Source: Anisodus tanguticus (lineage: Eukaryota; Streptophyta; Magnoliopsida; Solanales; Solanaceae). Taken from it: a stretch of DNA of 64,000 bases. The stretch is from NCBI GenBank assembly GCA_034509755.1, contig CM067541.1, forward strand, positions 57,609,556-57,673,555, read 5' to 3'. The position numbers and the translations under genes were made by a program. The notes under the pieces were generated by a model, which was given only the letters and a program-made list of their open reading frames with translations, was not told the origin of the DNA and ran no database searches. This document shows, piece by piece, positions 45,311 through 57,223 of this stretch (within the stretch, counting starts at the first letter, position 1; every line of letters starts with the position of its first letter).

Positions 45311-46170
45311 CTAATCATTATTGTAGTCGATAGTTCCAGGAACGGTAACTGCCAAAACTAATTCTTCTACCTCCACGGCGAAAGATGCTTCAGCGTCCCA
45401 CTCTTCATCGCTTGTCTTTCTTGCATTTGATGTGGCTGCATTGCTTTCTGCAGTGTTCTTCTTAAACCAACAACTTTTAGCCATGTGGCCCTTTTTTCCA
45501 CAGTTATAGCATTTTTCATCAAACTTATTGTTATTTTTTGACTGGTCACTCCGGTTGTCTTTCTTTTGAGCTACTCCTGATTGGGAGCTTCCATGATGAT
45601 TATCATTGTCATCATGTTTTCTAGAATTTCTACTAGCATTTGGTCGGGATCGACCTTTCTTATCACCGCTATAGAGTGCTTCTTCGTCACTCTTTAATGA
45701 GACTCCAGATATTTGCTTAGCCAACGCTTCTTGGTCAGCTAGCAAGTTTTCTAATTCAACAAGAGAAGGTTGGCTTGTATTGCATCAATAAAATTTCTAT
45801 ATTCTGGCCTTAATCCATGAATAATAATTCTTCTAATTCTAGCGTCTGACATGCCAACAGCAGAGTCTAATGCAGAAATTTCGCGATAAAGAGATTTTAC
45901 CTTGGTAAAGTATTGGTTGATCGTCATGTCGTGTTGTCTGATAGAGAGAAGCTCGTTCTCCAGAAGCTACAGTCTCGTATCATTCTTCTTGGTGAACAAT
46001 GTTGCGAAAGTATCACACGCTTCCTTCGGTGTCTTAGCCGGCATGATGTGCTCCAATATTTCATCTTCAACCGTGGTCTGAATCGCAAACATGGCTTTGC
46101 CAACTCTAATCTTCCATTTCTTCAGAGCGGCTGCGTCTTCTGGTTGTGTGACCTCATTGCGATCTCCCAC
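45311..46170 (-). pseudogene. copia 3 gag
   Basis: 46170-45967 has KKWKIRVGKAMFAIQ and KTPKEACDTFATLF. After a stop the frame continues in 45311-45745 with LADQEALAKQ, a basic asparagine-rich stretch and a complete zinc knuckle CYNCGKKGHMAKSC (C-X2-C-X4-H-X4-C), which binds element RNA. An in-frame stop near 45310 separates it from the protease. Confidence 0.8.
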
Positions 46171-46414
46171 AAGTCAAAGCCTTGGAGATATGCCTCCATA
46201 TGCATCGACCACGTGCTGTAATTCTGATTGTTAAGTTTCTTGATTCCACCGACCACTTGAAGGTCACCCGTCGTGTCTTGGCTAAAATTCTATTTTTTTT
46301 ACCAAGAAAGCTTGATTTCAACAACAAGCTCTATAGTACTAAACCACACACGAACACTCTAAGAAACTCAACAAACGACTCTTTGGTATGAACCGACCTG
46401 GCTCTAATACCACT

Positions 46415-46881
46415 TGTTAGACAACACAACACGTGAAAAATGTAATTATTTTATTATTGTAAACGTAATTATACCAAGACTTGAACACTATAACTTGACC
46501 ACAATATACACCAAGTTCTTACTCTTTTATTTTTATCAACACTTGACACTCACACTTAAGCTTACTTAAGTATTTACACACACTTTAGACTCACTTAGAC
46601 ACTTTTTGGATGCATATTTGGTACTTGCATCCTTAAGTACCAAATGTCCCTATATATACATAATCAATGTTGGTTCATCAACCAACTTTACATTGCTAGA
46701 AGATTCTAGCTATAATATCATAATGAGCTTGGCCCAACATGGTAAACAACTAAGACATTGACTCTAGAATTTTCTTGCAATTATTTTCCTATGTATTTGT
46801 TGAATCTTTACCACATTTCTAGATAATTATATAACTATCTAGAATGTTCTACCAATGAGAGAGGCGGTGGTGATTTTAACA
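46415..46881 (-). repeat. 5' LTR of copia 3
   Basis: Matches 42915-43383. The primer site complementary to initiator tRNA-Met lies at 46399-46413, two bases inside the LTR edge. Confidence 0.92.
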
Positions 46882-47079
46882 AAAAGTTTTAAAACATCCC
46901 CTTTCCAGCACCTTACTTAACTCTAACAGTAGAAATTCAATACCAGCTGAACTATGGGTACAAGCTAATTAAGAATTCTCTATTATACAGTGATAGCAAT
47001 CGCTATACATAGGATTTCACAATTCCGCCACCCCTATTCACAGCAATTAACAAGAAGGGGCTTAAAAAATATCCTGCAA

Positions 47080-47245
47080 CCAATAGCAAAGCCAGAGATT
47101 TTACTAAGGGAATTCAAAATATAGAGAACTAAATACACTAAGAAGCCAAGTGAATTCAACATCTACTTTATATCTATATATACACACGTAAGAATTAATC
47201 CTGGCTCCGGGCAGGTAAAAGTAAAGAAAAGTAAGTTGCAGAAGC
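47080..47245. other. repeat debris replacing bL17 unit 1 exon 1
   Basis: The text before the relic start codon (agagattttactaaggg, then gaattaatcctggctccgg) is of a short dispersed repeat type and does not align with exon 1 of units 2 and 3. About 200 bp of exon 1 are missing at this place. Confidence 0.55.
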
Positions 47246-47308
47246 CATATCCCGCTCCTATGGTTGCTCTCTTGGTTCTTGTTATGTTCTAATGTTCAGG
47301 ATGATGAG

Positions 47309-47449
47309 GATGACGAGTTAAAAGGACAGGCCGGTGCACTAAGCTTCCGCTATGCGTGGGGTTCGGAGAATATTTTCAGGGTTGAATCCGTAACCTCCTG
47401 GTCACATGACAACAACTTTAACAGTTACTCCAAAGCTCCTCTTCTTCAC
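47309..47449 (-). mobile_element. Au SINE, internally deleted
   Basis: The text matches the Au SINE in reverse: ggccggtgcactaagc, then, after a gap, cgtaacctcctggtcacatg. The middle of the usual element is missing. The 9-bp duplicate gatgatgag flanks it (47300-47308 and 47450-47458). Units 2 and 3 of bL17 read through here without it, so it entered after duplication. Confidence 0.82.
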
Positions 47450-47494
47450 GATGATGAGTTGTGGTGGGTTTATCTGAATGGATAAAGTGAATTT

Positions 47495-48804
47495 TGTTGG
47501 GAGATTTTGCTCTATGGTACTTTGTAAAGCAGTACGGGAAGTATTTAACTATTACAAGTATTCGAAAGAATAAATAAAGATTTCAATAATTCAACTAGAA
47601 ATCTGAAAATTACAATATAACAACAAAGCGAAATTACGATTTTGTTGAAAGGCGAAAAATGGAAACCGGTTTATCTTTGAGTCGAGTGTAGCACTCGTCC
47701 TTAAGACAATATTGCCCCGTATGTATCCTTTATACGTCCTGGACAATTTGTCTCCCAAGATAAAACAAAGCAATGGAACCCTTGAGCAAAGGAAACTCAA
47801 GAGCTACCGTGAAGAATATTGAGTAACGAAATGATGCTTGGAAGTTGTAGGAAGAAGATTTTTTCGGTTGTGTATTTTCGTGCATATCAAGTGTGCTCAA
47901 CAATGGTGTAAGGGGTGTTTATATAGGTGAAGGAGGGGCTGAAAAACTGCTGAAAAGCGCCTCCATAATAGCCAAATAATGGCCATTATGGAGGTAGTAA
48001 AGTCACCAACATAAATGGTGAAAGACCAACCGTTTTGGCCATTATAGGAGGAGTAATTCAGCCAAAATAAATGGTGAATTGAGAGCTTGGACGTTTCTGC
48101 TTTGATCGTCGAAATTCCAACTTTACGAAAACTTCGGGGACCAAAGCGTACATCTTGAAACTTCGGGGACCAAAGCTGTACATCTTGAAACTTCGGGACC
48201 AAAGCGTACATCCGAAAGAATTCGGTTCAAACTGTAGGTCCGAAACTTCGGGATCAAAGCGTACTTACGGCAAAGTTTTCGGCCCAAAAAGATAATATCG
48301 AAGGCCCACGACCCACGACCACGGCCACGGCCCCACGGCCCACGGCCCACGGCCGTGACCCGAGAACCCGAGAACCCGAGAACCCAGAACCCGAGAACTC
48401 GGAACCGGAACCGGGACCGGACGGGCGGGCGGCGCGCGGCGCGCGTGTGGTCTTTCCTCGAAGAAGCACATCTAGGTCCTCCTCCTTTAAACACATGGGA
48501 TACCCTGGGGTCCCAAACCCCAAACCAATTTCGAGTCTTATATACACAACAATTCTTTCTTCCTCTACCGATGTGGGAGAATTACACACAATACCACACT
48601 TTCCATGCTTCAAACACCTTACTTCGTGAACCAATATCTCTTTCATTTCTCAATGAAATTTGACGATTCTTGGCCCTACGGTTATCTACGTACTTAGTAG
48701 ATCATGCGTGTGTGAAGAACCGGATTCTCCAACATACGTTACACTAGTGTTTAAGCCGTTAAAGTTGGTCGGTCGCAACTCCCGCCAAAGGCAAATTTCC
48801 AACA
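47495..48804 (-). repeat. 3' LTR of copia 4
   Basis: About 150 bp longer than its partner. The extra length comes from a three-fold repeat of 'aacttcggggaccaaagcg' (48137-48215) and from an expanded GC-rich run of ccacggc and gagaaccc units (48300-48450). Both regions are short in the partner LTR and in the solo LTR at 26.4 kb. Confidence 0.9.
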
Positions 48805-48816
48805 ATCCCCTCTTGA

Positions 48817-51000
48817 AAGAGATTTTGGCGCACTCGCATGGTGTCTTTTCATTTCCAAAGCAATATTTCGGCGGACCGATGTTGCATAAGGAGAGGTAGC
48901 CTCGGCTTTGAACCTTCCATAGTTGAATACCATCGGACTTACTTACCGCGCGGTGAACGTGATGTCTTGAACCGTCGGTGTTTAGTGTAAGCCAAGACAA
49001 CGGTACCAACACAACAAATTCCCTTACTCTCTTCTTCATAATGTTTTGTCCGTTACGGCCATGGACAACGTCTTGGATTCTTAAGTGCGTTCAATTTGAG
49101 GCGGCCGTCCTCGCACTTAAATAGGTGGTCTCCTACAAGGTATCCTGCTATACCCCATTTCACAAGTGTTAGGAACCATTAAAAGTTTCCCAAAGACCTA
49201 ACCTGTTGTTGAGGATCATTACGGAGTTTTGAAAACTTAACCTTTACCCATCTGCAGATAGCACTTAACGTCTATCGCGGGAACGGCTTTGGATTTGGTG
49301 TTTCTTTTCGAAATCACTATCCGAAGTGCTCATGCTTCCACCGAAGCGATCGGCGAACCTTTACAACTTAGTTTTCCCATTTAACCAAATTACCGGGATC
49401 TCCAGGTTCGTAAGGTTGGGTTTCCACCGTATTGGTCCGTATATTTTGGGTTTTAAGCCCATTCCCTAGACAGCAGAACACTTGATCTCCGGGTAGTCCC
49501 TTAGTTAGTAAATAAGGAAGTGACACCCGTGATGATCAAGCGCCATACGGTCTTATGTCTCCGACGGATCGTGACGGATATGTCCAGACGCCGTCATCCG
49601 TGTCCTTCCTAAAGCCGATCGGCTAGCCACGGTGTATAGCTGCCGAAGGCACGGGTTTCTCCCAATAAGGGACGTCCTCTAATGAGTCGTGAAGTTACTC
49701 AACTTCTTTCATGCTTTGTATAAAGCGATAAACTCCGATACCATCATGAATCGGTCGATGCAAGTTTGCTTAGAGGATTTTCCAAGAACCACCATACACA
49801 TTTACTTGTGGCTTTGGTGTTCTTCGGATATGATGTCCGGTTGCATCACCGTGTTCTCCCGAACCGCCGGACATCCGAATACAATAATCCGTAGATAAGC
49901 GAATAATTCGGATATCGTCATATCCGACTTAACGCCTTCTATTGACCATGTATTAAGATCATCGGTGAACCTTAGTTCAACTAATATGTTTGTAGGACGA
50001 TACCAGGTCGGTTGTAGTGTGTACAATACATTGAACTACACGTGACCCGTGCATATCACTCCTTGTCTATGGGTGCACCATGATTCCAATCGGTTCTATG
50101 ATTCATATCCATTGGTGGCTTCAACGAGACTCGTCAACTATTGACCGATCCGTTAGATGTCTTAGAAATTCAATTCCTAAGAAGTCATACGTGATACACA
50201 TATCTTTCATATCGAGACTTTGTTTCAATATGATTTTCACTCTCGGACCGTTGGTTTTCCAACTGTTGGCTTTCTAACTTCGAGCCAATGTTTCGTGGTC
50301 GATTCATTGTTCTGTTTTATACGAAACTTTCGGGACCAAAATGTACACATTTCGGGGACCAAAATGAAAGTTCAGGAAGAAGCCCAACGATCCGCAAACC
50401 AAGTCGATTCTCTTCTTCCAACTCAACGGTTGGGAAGGCTAATTCAACATTCATGCCACGCAAGACTACAATGGCCCTGGATGTGAAGCTACTCATGGGG
50501 AGCACATCTTACAACCCAAAGGTTCTTTTCCGGAGGAAGATCAACCATTACGCAAGTATGGTTCTATATGATAGAGTCTATTTCTCTCTTTGTAGCTTCT
50601 TTCCAAAGCGGCGCTTTTGGAGATGACAATTATTTATTAATTGTCCATGGTTCGTTCTCAACCATACAAGCTAGAAGGTATGGACCAAGTCTTTGTCCCC
50701 TTTTGCTCCTTCTCGGTTCAACATCTAGAATCCCGAGTTCTGCCGGAGATCCGGAATATTAAGTTCGGATAGACAAGAACTTTCGAGTCCCTGTAGATAC
50801 GGAACGTCCGATTCCGGACAATCGAGCCCTCGCGGGTTCTTGTTAACCTTGAGCAATTACTCCTTTTTCCTTTTTCAAGGAAAGTTATCTCCAAAGAATT
50901 CAGCATTCTTTGACGCCAAGAGGCGATAAAAGCTACTGTTATTTGCAGATCCAGTGGATATGCAATCTACAGTCTTTAGGTATGAAACCACCCCACATCA
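48817..51000. other. copia 4 internal DNA, no readable gene (left part)
   Basis: Between the purine tract and the integrase trace, frames are short and broken in all six readings, and no reverse-transcriptase box is visible. GC content is higher than in surrounding DNA. The phrase 'cgggaccaaaatg' (50330-50370) echoes the LTR repeat. Most of this is probably decayed pol sequence. Confidence 0.5.
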
Positions 51001-51082
51001 CAACATTTTGTATGTGAGATCCTTTCCATGTCTCACACGGAGGGTTATCCTTATCCTTATGCGGAGTTCGTTGAGAATCGCA

Positions 51083-51346
51083 TTAGCGGTAAGGATCGCC
51101 TTGCCCCACATAATTTGGGAGTACGGCTTTGCGCTTGGCTAACACCGTTGGGCGGGTGAGTAGTGAGCAGTCGTTTAATAAATGATGCTTCAAATTCTCC
51201 CCCTCTATTGCTACGAATTTTGCAATCCATAGGCATAGTTGATTTTCAACTTCAGCTTTGTAGCGCTTATCCGCTTCAACAACTTCATCTTTGCTTTTCA
51301 ACAAACAAAGGATTCCATACGTTGTACCATCATCAATGAAGATCAC
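51083..51346 (-). pseudogene. copia 4 integrase fragment
   Basis: An 87-codon frame: FIDDGTTYGILCLLKSKDE, then KRYKAEVENQL, then text that no longer matches, and LPNYVGQGDPY, which recalls LPNYLWGEA of copia integrases. The first catalytic aspartate region is recognisable. The centre, including the QNG box, is rearranged. Confidence 0.7.
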
Positions 51347-51859
51347 AACGTACTTGTCTCCCTCCTCTATTTTGTATAAACTTCAAATCACCCAATTAGG
51401 TGTGACTAAGTTCTAGAGGAGCAGTGCTTCTTTCGCTATTCCCTTGACGGAATTTGGAAAGGTGATTTTGCCTCTTCATCTACCTCGCATTTATTTGAGG
51501 ATTTATGTCGAAGAAGGCAACAATCTCTACATCGTTAGCTTTTGAATGACTTGCTATTTAACGTGTCTTAATCTATGATGGCATAGATGCACGGATTACA
51601 AATATATCATTCATTTGGCTACAGACATACTGTACCATTCTTAGTTATTACAGACCTGTTGGACTAGTCTCAAACCAGCTTGACCAACAGCGTCCCTTAA
51701 ACCAAGTTAGGGATATGTATCACATCATCTTAGAGTGATCTCATTCCCTGAAGTCCTATTGAGGACAACCTCTCCAACCCCTTCTACTTTAGAGGTGGTG
51801 TTGCTTCACATGAACAACCTCTTACCCGTGGTTAGGGCGTAACCGGATCATATATGATC

Positions 51860-52262
51860 CGGATACTCGGCCCACTCCGGTTGCTTTGTGACCGAGTGTC
51901 CAATTTCTTTCTCGCCTTTCTTTAGGCCTTCGGATCATTAAGACACGGAAACTCGGCCCACCTTACTAGGTGTCCATTACTTTTCCTATGAAATGAATTC
52001 GGCACCACTCCGGTCGCCGGAGGCTTTATATGACCGAGTGTCCAATATCATCATATCAAAGGAATTTTGGCCCACCCCGGCCGCCGGAGGCTTTGTATGA
52101 CCGAGTGTCCAATATCATCCTATCAAAGGAATTTTGGCCCACTCCCGGTCGCCGGAGGCTTTATGTGACCGAGTGTCCAATATCATCCTATCAAAGGAAT
52201 TTTGGCCCACTCCCGGTCGCCGGAGGCTTTATGTGACCGAGTGTCCAATATCATCTTATGAA
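51860..52262. repeat. 67-bp tandem repeat inside copia 4
   Basis: Four units of about 66-67 bp run from about 52003 to 52262. Each has ggtcgccggaggcttta, then gaccgagtgtccaatatcat, then tcaaaggaattttggccc. Outlying single units with gaccgagtgtccaat lie near 51890 and, more diverged, at 52710. The two central units are nearly identical. The array has no counterpart in copia gene order. Confidence 0.88.
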
Positions 52263-52736
52263 GGATCTTCGCCAAATAGTATGACGGAGCTCAACGTCAT
52301 TAACTTTTAGACTTCTTCCGTTATGATTGGTGCCCGAGATAACTCTTGGCGCTTACTTAAATGTGGTAACGAGTTTTCGCACGATTAGTGGATCTTTCTC
52401 CATCGTATGTGCGAACATACTTTACACACTTTAACAATTACACTTAAGAGAACGGATCTTTTTAAGTCATTTACAAAATCCAATCTTTAAACGGAAAAGA
52501 AGATGAGATTAAACTTCGATTTGTTAAAGCATAAGGAATATAAATTATTTTCATATTCCTCCTTACTTTAATCCATTTTTAATCAGACTTAATTTAATCT
52601 TTATTCTTGACAAGTAAGAAAAATACTTATCATTTAATCCTTATTCTTGACAAGTAAGAAAATTACTTATTCCAATTTCGGATTCTGGCTCACTTCAGTC
52701 ACTTCATCAGACCGAGTGTCCATTTCCTTCTCACCA

Positions 52737-52964
52737 TTATTCGGATCCTTTGTCCGGGACAGATATAGGCCTTCTCGCTACAAGATAGAATAACATCTTC
52801 AGTCTTCTCCTCTTGTCCCAGTTGACATCCTCAGGCTCTCGTGAGCGCTTGTTTCCACCAGTCTTGGTAGCGGTGACACCATGAACACGTTCATCATCAT
52901 CACTCTCTTCTACCAGAAAACCATTTCCATATCCAGATTTGGTCACACAATTTTTGACCGACAT
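52737..52964 (-). other. open frame near the 5' end of copia 4
   Basis: From the ATG at 52964 the frame reads MSVKNCVTKSGYGNGFLVEE, then an acidic patch (ESDDDE) and a basic patch (KRSREPE, DKRRRLK), 75 codons. It lies where gag should start, but I do not recognise gag wording in it. It may be a gag remnant or captured text. Confidence 0.35.
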
Positions 52965-53008
52965 CTTTCGAATACTAATAGTAATACAATACAAATATTG
53001 TCTTAAGT

Positions 53009-54169
53009 TGTTGGGAGATTTTGCTCTATGGTACTTTGTAAATCAGTACGGGAAGTATTTAACTATTACAAGTATTCGAAAGAATAAATAAAGATTTCAA
53101 TAATTCAACTAGAAATCTGAAAATTACAATATAACAACAAAAGCTGAAATTACGATTTTGTTGAAAGACCGAAAAATGGAAACGGTTTATCTTTGAGTCG
53201 AGTGTAGCACTTTCTGTCCTTAAGACAATATTGCCCCGTATGTATCCTTTATACGTCTGGACAATTTGTCTCCCAAGATAAAACAAACAATGGAACCCTT
53301 GAGCAAAGAAAACTCAAGAGCTACCGTGAAGAATATTGAGTAACGAAATGATGCTTGGAAGTTGTAGGAAGAAGATTTTTTCGGTTGTGTATTTTCGTGC
53401 ATATCAAGTGTGCTCAACAATGGTGTAAGGGGTGTTTATATAGGTGAAGGAGGGGCTGAAAAACTGCTCGAAAACTCGCCTCCATAATAGCCAAATAATG
53501 GCCATTATGGAGGTAGTAAAGTCACCAACATAAATGGTGAAAGACCAACCGTTTTGGCCATTATAGGAGGAGTAATTCAGCCAAAATAAATGGTGAATTG
53601 AGAGCTTGGACGTTTCGCTTTGATTGTCGAAATTCCAACTTTCGAAAACTTCTGGGACCAAAGCGTAGGTCCGAAACTTCGGGATCAAACCGTACTTCCG
53701 GCAAAGTTTTTCGGCCCAAAAAGATAATATCGAGAAGGCCCACGCCCACGGCCCCGTGACCGTGACCGTGACCCGGACCGGACGGGCGGGCGGCGGCGGC
53801 GCGCGTGTGGTCTTTCCTCGAACCGAAGCACATCTAGGTCCTCCCTCCTTTAAACACATGGGATACCCCTTGGGGTCCCAAACCCCAAACCAATTTCGAG
53901 TCTTATATACACAACAATTCTTTCTTCCTCTACCGATGTGGGAGAATTACACACAATACCACACTTTCCATGCTTCAAACACCTTACTTCGTGAACCAAT
54001 ATCTCTTTCATTTCTCAATGAAATTTGACGATTCTTGGCCCTACGGTTATCTACGTACTTAGTAGATCATGCATGTGTGAAGAACCGGATTCTCCAACAT
54101 ACGTTACACTAGTGTTTAAGCCGTTAAAGTTGGTCGGTCGCAACTCCCGCCAAAGGCAAATTTCCAACA
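53009..54169 (-). repeat. 5' LTR of copia 4
   Basis: Pairs with 47495-48804. It ends with caactcccgccaaagg and TTTCCAACA, next to the target duplicate AATTT. The GC-rich run is shorter here (53745-53805). Confidence 0.9.
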
Positions 54170-54562
54170 AATTTTGGTACCCCAATTCTGCTGCATATTT
54201 TCCTTTTTCCCCTCTTAACTTTTGCTTCTGTCATTTTTGACTTGCCTATTTTTCCTTCTTTTCTCGAATCATTGAGGTGTCGGTCGAAGTACGCACATAT
54301 ACCCGATTTTAGGACCACCATTTAAGTTCTAAAAATTTCGCAAGTCCATCCACTTTAGAATAATTTTAAGATATGTGGTATCTGAAATTAGGCTTAAAAA
54401 ACTTCAAACACGCCATATATGTGATTAAATTCAATTATTTTACATGAACATCCGCCATATGTGACCAAATTCAATCATTTTTGCCAAATTCATGTACATA
54501 TGGTTGAAGTTATTCTGAAGTGATAAACGTGCAAAAGGAATTACAAATCAGGTACAGGTTAA

Positions 54563-54866
54563 GAATGTGTTCGGTACGAAGGAAAATATTTTTCTGGAAA
54601 ATAAGTGGGTGGTGGGATGAGGGCTATGGGTGGGAGTGAAGATGAGGTGTGTTGAAAGGTAGGGATGACGGAATCAATGTGGAATACCATTTGTGGGACT
54701 TGTTTTTCATACTTTCACTAGGAAGTTATTTTACTCATTTTAAGAAATTTATTTTCCTAGAAAAATGTTTAATTTTCAAAAAAATTGACCAAACCGACAT
54801 GAAAAAATTGAAAAACATCCATACCAAAAATGAAAAAATTGGAGAACCTCCGTATTGAACACATCC
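54563..54866. mobile_element. 304-bp MITE, PIF/Harbinger-like
   Basis: The ends are inverted: gaatgtgttcggtacgaagg at the left and, reversed, ggatgtgttcaatacggagg at the right (16 of 20 agree). TAA flanks both sides (54560-54562 and 54867-54869). Some interior text (aaaatatttttctgg) recurs near 25545. No coding capacity. Confidence 0.7.
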
Positions 54867-55119
54867 TAAATAACGTTTTCCAACTAGGGTACCCCATGGA
54901 ATTTTTACCGCGAGTGTCAGGGTTAGTTTATGCCCATGCAGTTGTCAACAACTAAACGCTTGAAACAGATCAAAGGTGACCAACCAAATAAACAGGGTAG
55001 ACCTGCAAATTAAAATTGAATGGCATACAAGAAATTGGGATGGAATAATTGGTGGAACTAACAAAAAATCTCTTAGTTCACATCAGAATTCATAATATTC
55101 AAAAAAATATATTAAGTTG

Positions 55120-57223
55120 TTACACAAGCTCGATATACGCCATAGGTGCATTGTCCCCTCGCCTTGGTAGAGTTCTTATAATCCTAGTGTATCCTCCGTT
55201 CCTCTCCCCATATCTTTCGGGAACTTCAGCAAACAATGCATGCACTATCTGCTTCTCATAGATGAATCCGAGAGCTTGCCTTCTCTTATGAAGAGAGCCG
55301 TCCTTTGCCATCGTAACCATTTTGTCAACGTATTTTCTCACTGCCCTTGCCCTCGCTTTAGTGGTCTTTATACGCCCATGCTTGAGGAGCTGAGTTGTCA
55401 GACCTCTCAGAAGTGCCCGACGCTGGTCAGGAGGTCTATTCAGTTTGGGCACCTTTCTGCCATGTCTCATGGCAAAAACCCGGCCACCATTATCAATCAC
55501 AGTGAATGAGTGCTCAAAACTTGTTGAATCTGCAAAATAAATTGAAGGTGTAATAATGGTAAAGCAACACAACTCAACATGCAAAAGCTACATCAGTAGA
55601 ATAAACTTGCTTTTTATAAAGGCAAGAGTAGAATTAACTATCATTCACACTCTTAATTTTGCAAATGACTGCTGAGACATTTTCAAATCTCACACATCAA
55701 CATCTTCGACATGATGTCTCAACATTGTATGTAATCAGTTCGCTCAAGCCTCCCTCTTCTGTTAACGTTACTTACCACAAGATCCAATATTTGGAGATTA
55801 GTAGCGTGTTTGTAGTGATACACCATCCATACATCAGACTCTATGTAAGTTTGATGAAAGATCCTAAAACAGTTATATTAATTTAACCAACAGTACAAGA
55901 AGAGACATAAATATGCTGCATGCTGTACAGGGAAAAGATGTTCACGGACTTCTTGACAACATCGAGCATGGTCTAGACCAACTGAAAAGCACCTTATACA
56001 TTAAACTTGACTAGGAGTAGACAAGTGAACTAGGCATGAAGAGGAAACAACAACCGTAGTCTAGTCTAGCTGCACCTTAACCCAAGTCTTATCTTCCCTA
56101 GCTAACTCAAAATCCATAAAACATTAGTACCCATGTTACACTACCTAGTTCACAAATGATGGTTTCCACATTTGAGTTACTTCATTATTGAAAACCCAAG
56201 AGAAAAATTGTAACTTCTCCGGTTAAGCACCTAAAACATCCCCTTTCCTAAAAGTACCTTGATGACCATATCGCAATAGCCGCTATCAATAGCATCTTCA
56301 CACGTCCTCCACCTTAACATCCTGCAAGTATAATGAAAATTGGAATCCCCTTTCTATTTCGACTCCCTCTTATATGCAAATTGGCAATATTCCATAGCTT
56401 GAATGCACCAAGGGAGTGCCTTCCAACTCCCCACAAAAATATAGATTGGGTTTCCTTACACTAAAAAGATGCAAACTTTTGTGCATTCACATGCCAAACT
56501 AACACGCAATACGGCATTTCAATTGGATGCCAATACCCACCCCGAACAAGTAGCATAAGACCCAATAAGAAAATGTAGATGCGTACAATAGACCCTTGTG
56601 GTCCGGCCTTCCCCAGACCCGCGCATAGCTGGAGCTTAGTGCACGGGGCAGTGGCAAAACCAGGGATTCCAAAATTGCAAAAATGCAACACCTTAGATTG
56701 GAACTTGCAACCTAAAGCAATCTTTAAGCCACATTTGGCTGTACACTAGAAATTTCCTTATGTTGAAGGAATTCAACAAATTTATCTATATATAAGAAAA
56801 AGGTGCGTTTTTGGCTAAACCCCTTTAATACATGGAGCAACATGAATCATACAATGCCTTCACTTGAACCCTATGTATAGTTGATTTTAAAAAAAAAAAA
56901 TCAACTATACAATGTGGCACCCATTGGAGTACCAAGGTACAATGGTGGTTTTAAAATCTTGAAATACATATTTTTGCACAAATTATAATCAGAAAAAAAT
57001 TACCTATGGAAGAAAGGGACAAGAGTGGATGTAGGGGAGCAAGACCAACAAAGGACTGAAGAATTTTTGAACTTGACTTTGGTTTGCAAATCCTCAAACG
57101 ACAAGGAGAAGGCCCACAAGAGAATCGAAGTGAAGGGTTCGAAATTGGTTGAATTGAAGGGAGAGCTGATTTCAGGCTAGACATGCTCCATGTCGAAGAA
57201 ACTGAAGTGCTCGCAGAAGCCAT
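55120..57223 (-). CDS. rpl17: plastid ribosomal protein bL17, unit 2 (complete)
   Basis: Two exons: 57223-57004 (transit peptide) and 55529-55120. The junction is phase 1: CATAG^GTAATT to TTTGCAG^ATTC, making a split Asp codon, and the product is 209 aa. The first 73 residues (MASASTSVSSTWSMSSLKS, then LRFSCGPSPCRLRICKPKSS, ending FVGLAPLHPLLSLSS) are rich in Ser, basic and free of acidic residues, as expected of a chloroplast transit peptide. The body has MRHGRKVPKLNRPPDQRR, LLKHGRIKTTKARARAVRKY, LHKRRQALGFIYEKQIV and the tail APMAYIELV. The protein joins the large subunit of the plastid ribosome. The intron (1474 bp) holds a fragment of an Au SINE. The upstream flank is shared with units 1 and 3. 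No defects are seen, so this is the likely working copy. Confidence 0.92.
56574..56650 (+). mobile_element. Au SINE 3' fragment in the bL17 intron
   Basis: The text 'gcgtacaatagaccctt', then 'gtggtccggcc' and 'gagcttagtgcac' is the 3' part of an Au SINE in plus orientation. Unit 3 lacks it at the same place (59375-59395 reads 'aaacattgccgtgcagagg'), so it entered after the duplication or was lost there. Confidence 0.75.

Larger units (their letters stand above)
42915..46881 (-). mobile_element. Ty1/copia retrotransposon 3 (internally deleted)
   Basis: LTRs of 469 bp (42915-43383) and 467 bp (46415-46881) are flanked by the perfect duplicate AAAAG (42910-42914 and 46882-46886). The purine tract (ttgagggggag, minus strand) lies by the left LTR and the primer site TGGTATTAGAGCCAG by the right, so it reads on the minus strand. 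The internal part is only 3.0 kb: most of the integrase core and the front of the reverse transcriptase are missing or scrambled. Its family differs from copia 1 and 2. It sits in the intron of bL17 unit 1, in the same direction as the gene. Confidence 0.92.
47495..54169 (-). mobile_element. Ty1/copia retrotransposon 4 (6.7 kb, heavily decayed)
   Basis: LTRs at 47495-48804 (1310 bp) and 53009-54169 (1161 bp) begin TGTTGG and end CCAACA. The perfect duplicate AATTT lies at 47490-47494 and 54170-54174. A purine tract (aagaggggat on the minus strand, 48805-48816) marks the minus strand as sense. The only clear protein trace is an integrase fragment at 51.0-51.35 kb. No tRNA-Met primer site follows the right LTR. 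The element lies in the upstream flank of bL17 unit 1: host text stops at 'gtgaattt' and resumes with 'aattttggtacccc', as in units 2 and 3. Confidence 0.9.

Noticed and set aside
48123..48663. Arg/Pro/Gly-rich frames in the copia 4 LTR, both strands
   Set aside because: They come from the GC-rich ccacggc and gagaaccc repeats and differ between the two LTRs.
49689..50906. Several 60-110 codon frames in copia 4
   Set aside because: None shows a gag-pol motif I can defend, and both strands are equally open. They were left as decayed internal DNA.
52030..52236. Periodic 68-codon plus-strand frame
   Set aside because: A by-product of the 67-bp tandem array; neighbouring units fall in shifting frames.
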